A DNA stretch of 43,420 bases from JBAXAM01 sp037142515. Its GTDB lineage: Bacteria > Pseudomonadota > Gammaproteobacteria > UBA9339. The stretch covers positions 1 through 43,420 of the forward strand of contig JBAXAM010000009.1 of assembly GCA_037142515.1 (NCBI GenBank). The letters are read 5' to 3'. The translations under genes were made by a program, and so were the position numbers. How positions within the stretch are numbered: position 1 is the first letter of the stretch; every line of letters begins with the position of its first letter. Of this stretch, positions 1 to 7,800 are shown one piece after another. The notes beneath the pieces were generated by a model. The model searched no databases, was not told where the DNA came from, and was given only the letters and a program-made list of their open reading frames with translations.

Positions 1-50
1 TAAAAGGGCTAGAAGTTTAAACATATTTACAGAAAAAAAGTTGCTTTATC
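1..50. repeat. Left copy of a 50-bp terminal inverted repeat (probable insertion-element end)
   Basis: The first 50 bases are the exact reverse complement of 43370-43419. The identity stops abruptly: base 51 is C, while the matching base on the other side is A. Immediately after base 50 the reading frame of pncB is intact, so the repeat abuts coding sequence directly. That is what the end of a transposable element inserted in a gene looks like. No transposase is inside the window, so the family cannot be named. Both window ends reading into the same sequence suggests that the contig broke at a multicopy element. Confidence 0.8.
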
Positions 51-881
51 CAAACTATTCTATTTGAAGTGCCTTTATTAGCAATTATTAGTGAAGTTTA
101 TGCGCGTAACCAATACCCTAATTGCGATTATTCTATAGCAAAAAAACGCTTGGCAGAAAAAATTAGCTTAATCAAAACCAATCCGTTGCTAAAAAACTTC
201 TTATTTTCTGATTTTGGTACCCGCAGACGCTTTTCTTTTGTCTGGCATGACGAATTAACTTCTATATTAACTAGAGAACTACCCAATAACTTTTGTGGTA
301 CTAGCAATGTGTTTTTCGCTAAAAAATTTAATCTCCATCCAATTGGCACAATGGCGCACGAGTATATCCAAGGTTGTCAAGCACTTAGCTCTTCATTGCG
401 AGATAGCCAAAAATATGCGTTCGAGCTTTGGATAAAAGAATATGGTTGTAATTTAAGTGTGGCGTTATCAGACACGTATAATTTGAAAGTTTTTTTAAAA
501 GATTTTGATCTTAATTTGTGCAAAATGTTTGATGGCGTTCGTCAAGATTCTGGCGATCCTTTTAAATGTGGAGACCTTATATGGGATCACTACAAAAGCA
601 TGGGAGTTGATCCCAGAACTAAAAAGATAGTATTTAGCGATGGCCTAACTTTTCCCCTAGCTGTAAGATTATATAATTACTTTAAAGAGCGTATTAATCT
701 TGTATTTGGTATTGGAACTAATCTAACTAACGACTTAGAATGCGCACCCATTCAAATTGTTATTAAAATGACTGAATGCAACGGACAGCCAGTTGCTAAA
801 ATTACTGACAACCCTGATAAAGTTACTTGCAAAGATACGTCGTATCTTGCGTATTTAAAAAAAGTATTCGAAACAGATTAA
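51..881 (+). pseudogene. pncB: Nicotinate phosphoribosyltransferase, 5'-truncated
   Basis: PncB makes nicotinate mononucleotide from nicotinate and PRPP, the first step of NAD salvage. The frame from base 51 matches the family from the conserved FEVPLLAIISEV segment to the natural C-terminus. It includes the active-site region PIGTMAHEY, the FDGVRQDSGDP phosphate-binding segment, VFSDGL, and the late TECNGQPVAKITD block. About 125 N-terminal residues of a roughly 400-aa enzyme are missing, replaced by the terminal repeat. There is no convincing start; a GTG at 69 has no ribosome-binding site. The missing residues contribute to the fold and active site of this family, so the fragment is unlikely to be active. 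Its stop overlaps the stop of the convergent propeller gene by 3 bases. Confidence 0.88.
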
Positions 882-3235
882 AAAACAGCAATAGAGTTAA
901 TACTAGTCCCAGACCCATAACCAAGATTATCCCATTGCTCGTCTGAATATACAAACACGTTGCCACGCTTTGTTCCAGCGTAAACTGCTCCACTACTATC
1001 TGTTGCTACAGAATTTATAGGACCACCGTCTAATTGGGTTGGTGCAGGACTCAAATTTATCCAAGTTCCGCCGCTTGTAGTATATCTCCATACGTTGCCA
1101 TTCTGTGTTCCAGCACAAACAGAAACGTTTCCTACACGTGTTTCTGTTGCTACAGATAGCACAGCACTACCGTCTAATGGATTCGCTGAACCCCCCAATG
1201 GGCTCCAGGATTTTGTCATTTTATTATACAGGTATACGTGACCTCCAGCAGTTCCAGCATAAATAGCACCATTTTCATCTATTGCTACAGAATTTACAGC
1301 ACCGTCTGCTAATAGCGCTTCCTCCTTCTCACCATCTGCTTCACCTAATGCGCTCCAAGAGTTTTCCGTCTCATTATATAGGTATACTTGGCCTCCAGCA
1401 GTTCCAGCATAAATAGCTCCATCTACGTCTATTGCTAAAGAATTTACAGCACCGTCTGCAAGGCTACCCAACTTGCTCCCCCAAGAAGAGTCTGTATATT
1501 TAAATACATTGCCGTCGTTTGTTCCAACATAGACAACTTCGGTACTGTTTGTACTGTTTACTGCTACAGAATTTACTTTGCTATCGTCTGGACTCGTACC
1601 TACCAATTGTTTCCAACCAGCTATTGTCGTATATTTCCATACATTACCATTGTATGTTCCAATATAAATATCTCCGCTGCTGTTTGTTGCTACAGAAACT
1701 ATAGCACTACCATCTATTGAGCACGAACCCAATTGTTGCCAAGTTGCTCCTGGGATAGTAGGAGTAAATTTCCATACGCTGCAACTCACTCCAATATAAA
1801 CGCCTCCACTGCTGTCTGTTGCTAGAGAATTTATTGTGTTGGGAGAAAACGTAGAACCCAACTGCACCCATTCATCTGCTGCCGTATATCTCCATACGTT
1901 TTTATTGAATGTTCCAGCACAAACACTAACACTTCCATTTATGTCTGTTGCTGTTGATAGAGAGCTCACATTACCATCATCTAAACCTGTTTTCGGCGTC
2001 GCTCCAAGCCGCATCCAAGCTGACGACGACGCGACGTATTTATATACTCTGCCTTTGCCCGACGCTCCGGAGTCGTTGGTTGTTCCACAGTAAATAACTC
2101 CATTGCTGCCTACTGTCAAAGAACTCACTGTTGTACTAGTGCCGAAGTGATTCACACCACCCACTGGCTGCCAGCTGCTTGTATTATATTTCCATACGCC
2201 GCCAGTCGTTGTTCCACAGTAAACACATCCACTACTATCTATTGCTAGAGATTTCACGTTTGTATTATTGCCCAACAGTTCCCAAGAATTGACATTAAGT
2301 TTATATATGTGGGAGTCATTAGCTGCTGTTAAAATGTAAATATTTTCACTACCGCATGTTACTATAGAAATTACACTTTTTGCTTGCGCACTTCCCAGTT
2401 GCGCCCAACTATTTCCTAATTCTCCTATTGTATATTTCCATACTGCGCCATTCTCTGTTCCTGCATAAATATTTCCACTGGTGTCTGTCGCTACAGATTT
2501 TACAGGACTATCAGTAGTCAATACGCTTAATGATACGTTATTACCCACCAATTTTACCCAAGGGTCTTTATCTGCAGCTCCTGCCGCATGTTTCCACACG
2601 TTACCATCAGCTGTTCCGGCATAAACATTTCCATTGGTGTCTGTTGCTACAGAATTTACAATAGTACCTAAAGTGCTTTGCATCGATCCTTGAAGTGCCA
2701 TATTGTCTGAATAAACCAAACCTTGTGTATTTCCAATAAACACCGCTGTAGGGAGGACAATTAAGGTTAATATATTAGAGCTAATCGCTCCAAGTGATGC
2801 TGTAATAGTAGCTCTTCCTTCTGTTAAAGCAGTCGCAAGACCAGCACTATTAACGCTAGCAACATCAGTATTGCTAGAAGACCAGGTTGCCAGGTTAGTT
2901 ATGTCTTTTGTAGAACCATCAGAGTATGTTCCTGTGGCGGTAAGTTGTAACTCATCACCTTTTTTTATGTAAGTAGTAGAAGATGGTAATGAAGAAACAG
3001 AAGGTACTACCGATACCCATACTAAGTCAGGCTCATGATGGCTACGATGGCTTTTGTTGAATGCAATTAATGATCCAATACCAATAACCAAACCAGTTCC
3101 CACAATACCAGCTAGCATCATTTGCGCAGTGCTATACCTGCCATCTGATGCTAGAGCTGGATGCGCAAAAGCAATAGCAAAAGCAAGCATCAGTATGGTT
3201 ATGTATTTTTTAATTCCTTTAGTTGACGTATGCAT
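878..3235 (-). CDS. Exported Ig-like (Big_2) plus 13-blade propeller-repeat protein
   Basis: A 785-aa protein of unknown function. From ATG 3235 (AAGGGA just upstream) it has a basic start, a hydrophobic signal segment ending in PALA and, after about 15 residues, a second hydrophobic stretch (AGIVGTGLVIGIGSLIAF). A Big_2-like Ig domain follows at about residues 70-160 (LQLTATGTYSDGS, then ATWSSSNTDVASV, then GRATITAS). The rest is 13 repeats of about 40-55 residues on the pattern NSVATD-SG-IYAGT-NG-VWKY---W-LG. The final INSIAVF could close a propeller ring. Blades of this type make binding scaffolds, so a surface or periplasmic adhesion role is plausible but not shown. A TTG at 3268 would lengthen it but would spoil the signal peptide. 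It is transcribed away from the giant gene, from an adjacent promoter. Confidence 0.85.
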   Translation of the reverse strand: MHTSTKGIKKYITILMLAFAIAFAHPALASDGRYSTAQMMLAGIVGTGLVIGIGSLIAFNKSHRSHHEPDLVWVSVVPSVSSLPSSTTYIKKGDELQLTATGTYSDGSTKDITNLATWSSSNTDVASVNSAGLATALTEGRATITASLGAISSNILTLIVLPTAVFIGNTQGLVYSDNMALQGSMQSTLGTIVNSVATDTNGNVYAGTADGNVWKHAAGAADKDPWVKLVGNNVSLSVLTTDSPVKSVATDTSGNIYAGTENGAVWKYTIGELGNSWAQLGSAQAKSVISIVTCGSENIYILTAANDSHIYKLNVNSWELLGNNTNVKSLAIDSSGCVYCGTTTGGVWKYNTSSWQPVGGVNHFGTSTTVSSLTVGSNGVIYCGTTNDSGASGKGRVYKYVASSSAWMRLGATPKTGLDDGNVSSLSTATDINGSVSVCAGTFNKNVWRYTAADEWVQLGSTFSPNTINSLATDSSGGVYIGVSCSVWKFTPTIPGATWQQLGSCSIDGSAIVSVATNSSGDIYIGTYNGNVWKYTTIAGWKQLVGTSPDDSKVNSVAVNSTNSTEVVYVGTNDGNVFKYTDSSWGSKLGSLADGAVNSLAIDVDGAIYAGTAGGQVYLYNETENSWSALGEADGEKEEALLADGAVNSVAIDENGAIYAGTAGGHVYLYNKMTKSWSPLGGSANPLDGSAVLSVATETRVGNVSVCAGTQNGNVWRYTTSGGTWINLSPAPTQLDGGPINSVATDSSGAVYAGTKRGNVFVYSDEQWDNLGYGSGTSINSIAVF
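1221..1459. repeat. Near-identical tandem 89-bp units inside the propeller gene
   Basis: Positions 1221-1309 and 1371-1459 are 89-bp copies 150 bp apart. I count 9 differences (about 90% identity), whereas most other blades are diverged at the DNA level. They encode two consecutive blades (LADGAVNS, GAIYAGTAGG, VYLYN). This is a recent internal duplication of one propeller blade. Confidence 0.85.
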
Positions 3236-3271
3236 CTGTCCCTTAAACTCTAGTAGAGCAACACGCAAAAC

Positions 3272-3299
3272 ACTATATCACTTCCTCATTAATTCTCAA
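3272..3299 (-). promoter_or_regulatory. Sigma-70-type promoter of the propeller gene
   Basis: On the reverse strand, TTGAGA (3294-3299) is followed by 16 bp and TATAGT (3272-3277). Each hexamer differs from the consensus by one base. The predicted start lies about 30 bases before ATG 3235. The TTG of the longest ORF (3268) would lie at about the +1 site, which supports the shorter start. Confidence 0.65.
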
Positions 3300-3307
3300 G
3301 CCGTGGT

Positions 3308-3336
3308 TTGTCCCAAATTTTCATGCGTGTTATAAT
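3308..3336 (+). promoter_or_regulatory. Sigma-70-type promoter of the giant multidomain gene
   Basis: TTGTCC (3308-3313), a 17-bp spacer and a perfect TATAAT (3331-3336). The predicted transcript has a leader of about 60 bases before ATG 3401, which carries an AAGGAG ribosome-binding site. Its -35 box is only 8 bp from the -35 box of the divergent propeller promoter, so one bound regulator could affect both genes. Confidence 0.7.
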
Positions 3337-3400
3337 AAATCAAATTGGTGGGGGTGAGTTACTAAAGCTCATTGATAATATTGATAATAAGGAGATATTT

Positions 3401-6400
3401 ATGCAGGGACAACATGTAAAAACCGATAATTTGGAACCATTCTTTGGCAAAATTATATCCAGAGATGATAAAGGCAAATATGTTGAAACGGATAGTAACA
3501 GATATGTGTCTTCCATCTCTGAAATGAGTGGTGCCCTTTCACTCACTCAAAATCAAAAGCCAATATTGGATAACATAGGAGACTACATTGGTGGGGTTAT
3601 AAATATTCGTGGTGATGGCGGTTGCTCTGATTCTGCATCTCTGTTGTCACTGCTTTTGACTTGCATAGCTGAAAATAGAATGGAGTATTTCAAGGAGTAT
3701 TTAGATAAATTAATTAGAGAGAGCGAGAATATATTAGACGATTATGATAACAAGGGATTTGATATAACCTTCAAAGGAAAAGCAGTTGATAAGAATGCTT
3801 TTAAAGCGCACATAAAAAATCTTAAAGAAAAAATGAGAGTGATGTCTATTAAAGACTTCATTGACGAATTTCAAAATACAGCAGTTGAAGATCTAAAACC
3901 TGATTCTGCTCGTTTGTCCTGGATAGCGTTATCAAGAACCATGGCTCTTGTGAGCGCAAAAAAAACGTATGGGGATGATAAAGAAATTGGTTTTCCTCGT
4001 TTCATTAACGACAATAAAGAGGCGCTTAAATTAGATGGGAATAAATCGGTAGGTGGAGTACTTGATTTTTGTGACGAAGAAGAGGTGGCTGTTAGCAAGG
4101 TTCTAATGTTGAAAGAGGATGCTTCCTTTCCCGAATATCCTGATGAAGATACTATCATAATGAAAAAACAAAAAGACGGGTCTTTAACATTTCGTTGGGG
4201 TGAAAAAGAACACTCTGTTGCAAACGATGATTCAGGCTATGTTAAGAGTATGAACGAAAATGGTACGGACTTGAAAGACGAACTGGCTCAAAAGGAATAC
4301 GCTAGCAAAGGATTTATTCAAGGTATTATAAAAAGATGCGGCTGGACCCTTTTGAGTCGATGCTCTAAGAACATTAATACTGATGCTTTTACAACGCATG
4401 AAAAAGTTAAAGAGGTTGACGAAAACGATTTGCGTCCTGAACAAGAAAGGCAGGATGAAAAGAATAAGAAAGAAAAAGAAAAGGCAGCATCCGCTCTTAA
4501 AGAAAGCTTAGAAATCAATAAACAAAATACAACAGTATTTATGGTTTCAAATGGTGCGCACACAAACTTAGCGTTAACGAAAGAGTTTGCTGTTTCTTTG
4601 AGCGAGGCAATTCAAAAAACCGATCTAAAAAATATTACTCTTGCAAACGAAATTATTTATCAGCAAGATCAGAAAAAATTAGAAAAAGTTAACATAACGG
4701 AATTTCCAAAAGATATTAATCAAGACCCTAACAGCGTAGCAACAATTGGCGACATGCATGGCAATACAATGAAGTTAATTTGGTGCCTTATACGCGAAGG
4801 GGTCATTAAAATGCAAGAGAGCGATTTCAAAGAAATGTGGGCGCTCTACAAAAATATAGGTTTTAATCCCAAAGACCCAGATAAAGTAGATGCCGTTAGT
4901 CTAAAAAAATTCAAGGATATATTAGCAAATAAAATCAAGGTGAATAAAGGATTTAATGTTAGGTTATTAGGAGATATTCTCGCAGATCGCGGTGGAAACG
5001 ATTATCTCACATTAAAAGTTTTCGAAAAGCTAGAACAGGGTGGAGTTAATCCAGAAATAGTGCATTCAGATCATGATGCGTTTTTTGTTGGAAATTATGA
5101 AAAGCCAGTAACAGTAAAAAAAGATGCGAAAATTATAGCTGGTAACGGGGGAAATGTTAGTGTAGATGGTGTAGATGCTGAAAATGATGATGGCTGGATA
5201 TTCAATAATGTTAAAACTCAACAAAATTCAATGGTTGGTTTATATTCTTACATCAAGAAGGGCCTAGTAGAACAAAGTGAAGTATCTGCTTTATATAACA
5301 AATATATGAAGCCTAATACAAACCTTATTTCGTACACATTACATGACGACAAAATTAGTATTTATATGCACGCTCCTAACAATTTTGATGTAATACCTAA
5401 TTTAGCAAAAGAATTGGAAATAAACGACTGCGACTTTAAATCGGCAGCGGGTCTTGCTAAAACCATAGATAAAATTAACAAGAAATTCAGAGATTCATAT
5501 AGCAATCAAGAAATAAGCGAAGGGGTCATGTCGTTTACCATGAGCGGCCCACCAAAACCAAGCTTACAGTGTATGTGCAGTCGAAAGCTTCCTAATACTG
5601 ATTCTTATCCTGAGTTTGTAGAGTATATCGTTCATGGCCACAATACTATGCAAGAGCAAAGTAAGCAAAAATGCCTTGACAATGAACTTGGCAAAGGTAT
5701 GTGGGAAGAAGCAAATAATGAGGGCATATATAATAGGGTGATACATTGGAGTGATAAAATTAGTAGTCATATTAAAAAAATTAACGGTGAACTGGAGTCT
5801 CTAAAAGAAGCGCAGATTGTTATTGGTAAGGTTAAGGAATTGACGCATTATACAGGTGGTGGGTTTAACGTTGTTGTAGATAGACATGTAAAAACTCAAG
5901 AAGAATTAATAAAAGAACATGCGCAGATTGAGAAAAAAACGAGTGTCGTTATAGAATCGTCGGAGAAGTTTCTAAGGGATAAACGTACCAGAACAAATAG
6001 AAAATACGAGCTAGAAAAGAAAGATATCAATAAAAAATTCATGGGTATAAAAGACAAAATATATCAACAAGTCAGCAGTTTTGTTTTTGGGGAGGGGGAG
6101 AAGGAAATAAACAGAATATTAAGTGAAACTAAGGGCATTATGAATGCCGTAAGCAGCATGGGGATAGAAACAGGTGTTTGTAGTAAAGCTGCTAAGGACT
6201 ATAAAAAGCTTGGAGAATTATACGACGATATGCTAAAAATGAAAGAAAATGCTTATAAAACAGACGAGAAAGATGTTGAAGAAGATGAACATGAGGGAGA
6301 ACAGAAACGGCACGAAGGAAAAAGCGGTGCAAATAGCTTGTACAATGATGCAATGCGGGCATTAGGAGATTTCAAATCACATTTTGATGGAGATGGTTTT

Positions 6401-7756
6401 AAGAATGCGGTTCTCTCTACGTTAGATTCAAGGCTCAATGATGAGCTTACAGAAATAAGCATTTCGGAAGCTTCAATAAAAAGACAGAAGGCTAGTTTAA
6501 GCGAATATAAAACCAAGAAAAAAGAACTTGAGCAAGAAGTTGTAAATCTAAAAAAAGCAAACGATAAGGCAGTTGTTGCTGGCAAAAGCACGGAGATAAA
6601 AGACACAGAGGAAAAAGGGCGTATTATTAAAGAAATTAATGACGAATTAAAAAAAGATATTAGCGCATTAGAAGGGTTTTATGGCGCAACGAAAAATCAG
6701 CTGGTTTCGATAAATTTTAATAAAAGCTTACTGGCGTTAGGCTCAATTAGTGAAAATTTTAAAACTGCTGCTGATAGAGCAATTAGAGCAGTAGGAAACT
6801 GTAGAGCTTCCCTTGAAAAAGCAATAGAAAATGCCAAAGAAACAAAAGCAGATATTATAGCATTCAAATCTTTAGACCAAAGTGGTGGTGCTAATAAAGA
6901 AATTATAGGAGACAGAATAAGCGCTTTAAATAAAAAACTGGAATCAGAAGAAAAAGAGCTAAAAAATTTAGAAAGTAAATACGGTAAGGTAATAGAGGAC
7001 GCTAGCTTTCTTTTGGAGCTCTTTCCTAAAGATATACCAAAAAAAGATGACAGATTTAATGATGTGAGAGACAAGAAGGGAGAACTGGAAAAGACAAAAG
7101 GTGAGTTAGAAGTTGCAAGGGCAGAAATTGGAAACGAATTGAAAATACTAAAAAGCAGTAGAAAAGAGCAGGTGGCTGATAAAAAAAGGTATGATACCTT
7201 AAACAGCAAACAGCTAGAAACATTGCACGGTGATGTTGAGAAGCGTCTTAAAACTTACGGTGAGCAAAAGAGTAATGTGGTGGTTAAGGGTCTCAAGGTT
7301 TTGGCGACTCTTGGGTTTTACTTGCTGTATAAGCATGTTAGCAATAAAAATAAAGAGAAACTTGAAGAAACGCAACGACAATTAACAACAGCTAATGAAG
7401 AGAAACTTAAAGTAGCTATTGCCCCTAATCAATTATCATGGATGAGAAACATACATAATAAGGACTATTATAAAGTATTAGGTGTTGATGAGAGAGCTTC
7501 TACAATTGATATTGTTAAGGCCTATAGAAAGTTGGCTTTTGAGTGTCATCCTGATAAATGGCGCATTAAACTAAATCTTGACGAAAATCAGAAAGAAAAG
7601 CTTATGGAGAAATTCAAATCAATATCAGAAGCTTATGAGGTGCTCAATAATCCAGAGAAAAGAAAAGATTATGACAGCTCTAAGCAGATTTATAGCGATG
7701 GTTCGCTAAAACAGATTGAAGAAGATCGTAATGAAAAAAGCATAATGAGTCTTTAG
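3401..7756 (+). CDS. Giant multidomain effector-like protein: OTU-like Cys motif, PPP phosphatase, coiled coil, J domain
   Basis: 1451 aa from ATG 3401, chosen for AAGGAG 7 bases upstream; the frame is open from 3308, inside the promoter. The N-terminus has GDGGCSDSA (Cys75), which resembles the OTU protease nucleophile motif, and a possible His387 in SNGAHTN; this assignment is weak. Residues about 445-760 hold a full PPP metallophosphatase motif set: GDMHGN (450), GDILADRGGND (524), HSDHD (555), YMHAP (657 His) and VHGHNT (745). The ADRG-x-ND and x-DHD variants recall the Legionella Wip phosphatases. Residues about 780-1290 are charged and heptad-like, followed by a hydrophobic stretch (1293-1313). 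A J domain starts at about 1353 with DYYKVLGV and an intact HPD (1383), so it should stimulate an Hsp70. The tail is Glu-rich (IEEDRNE) and ends in IMSL, compatible with a Dot/Icm signal. Enzyme activity and export are inferred. Confidence 0.88.
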   Translation: MQGQHVKTDNLEPFFGKIISRDDKGKYVETDSNRYVSSISEMSGALSLTQNQKPILDNIGDYIGGVINIRGDGGCSDSASLLSLLLTCIAENRMEYFKEYLDKLIRESENILDDYDNKGFDITFKGKAVDKNAFKAHIKNLKEKMRVMSIKDFIDEFQNTAVEDLKPDSARLSWIALSRTMALVSAKKTYGDDKEIGFPRFINDNKEALKLDGNKSVGGVLDFCDEEEVAVSKVLMLKEDASFPEYPDEDTIIMKKQKDGSLTFRWGEKEHSVANDDSGYVKSMNENGTDLKDELAQKEYASKGFIQGIIKRCGWTLLSRCSKNINTDAFTTHEKVKEVDENDLRPEQERQDEKNKKEKEKAASALKESLEINKQNTTVFMVSNGAHTNLALTKEFAVSLSEAIQKTDLKNITLANEIIYQQDQKKLEKVNITEFPKDINQDPNSVATIGDMHGNTMKLIWCLIREGVIKMQESDFKEMWALYKNIGFNPKDPDKVDAVSLKKFKDILANKIKVNKGFNVRLLGDILADRGGNDYLTLKVFEKLEQGGVNPEIVHSDHDAFFVGNYEKPVTVKKDAKIIAGNGGNVSVDGVDAENDDGWIFNNVKTQQNSMVGLYSYIKKGLVEQSEVSALYNKYMKPNTNLISYTLHDDKISIYMHAPNNFDVIPNLAKELEINDCDFKSAAGLAKTIDKINKKFRDSYSNQEISEGVMSFTMSGPPKPSLQCMCSRKLPNTDSYPEFVEYIVHGHNTMQEQSKQKCLDNELGKGMWEEANNEGIYNRVIHWSDKISSHIKKINGELESLKEAQIVIGKVKELTHYTGGGFNVVVDRHVKTQEELIKEHAQIEKKTSVVIESSEKFLRDKRTRTNRKYELEKKDINKKFMGIKDKIYQQVSSFVFGEGEKEINRILSETKGIMNAVSSMGIETGVCSKAAKDYKKLGELYDDMLKMKENAYKTDEKDVEEDEHEGEQKRHEGKSGANSLYNDAMRALGDFKSHFDGDGFKNAVLSTLDSRLNDELTEISISEASIKRQKASLSEYKTKKKELEQEVVNLKKANDKAVVAGKSTEIKDTEEKGRIIKEINDELKKDISALEGFYGATKNQLVSINFNKSLLALGSISENFKTAADRAIRAVGNCRASLEKAIENAKETKADIIAFKSLDQSGGANKEIIGDRISALNKKLESEEKELKNLESKYGKVIEDASFLLELFPKDIPKKDDRFNDVRDKKGELEKTKGELEVARAEIGNELKILKSSRKEQVADKKRYDTLNSKQLETLHGDVEKRLKTYGEQKSNVVVKGLKVLATLGFYLLYKHVSNKNKEKLEETQRQLTTANEEKLKVAIAPNQLSWMRNIHNKDYYKVLGVDERASTIDIVKAYRKLAFECHPDKWRIKLNLDENQKEKLMEKFKSISEAYEVLNNPEKRKDYDSSKQIYSDGSLKQIEEDRNEKSIMSL

Positions 7757-7772
7757 GCTTAGCGCCTTATCT

Positions 7773-7800
7773 TTTTCCAGTAATAAAAATTACTGGAAAA
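7773..7800. terminator. Bidirectional intrinsic terminator between convergent genes
   Basis: A perfect 12-bp inverted repeat (7773-7784 with 7789-7800, arm TTTTCCAGTAAT) has a 4-base AAAA loop. It has A/T tracts on both sides, so the RNA is A-rich before and U-rich after the stem on either strand. It sits exactly between the stop of the giant gene and the stop of the reverse-strand 614-aa gene. Confidence 0.8.

Noticed and set aside
1519..2093. Forward-strand frames inside the propeller gene.
   Set aside because: They mirror the repeats of the reverse-strand gene and have no start signals or family resemblance.
878..2730. Short repeated strings that look like a CRISPR or tandem-repeat array.
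   Set aside because: The repeats keep an open reading frame, vary in spacing and encode propeller blades; there are no uniform spacers or cas genes.
6253..7209. Long reverse-strand frames opposite the coiled-coil part of the giant gene.
   Set aside because: They are Ser/Phe/Leu-rich mirror images of a Lys/Glu-rich coiled coil, with no start signals.
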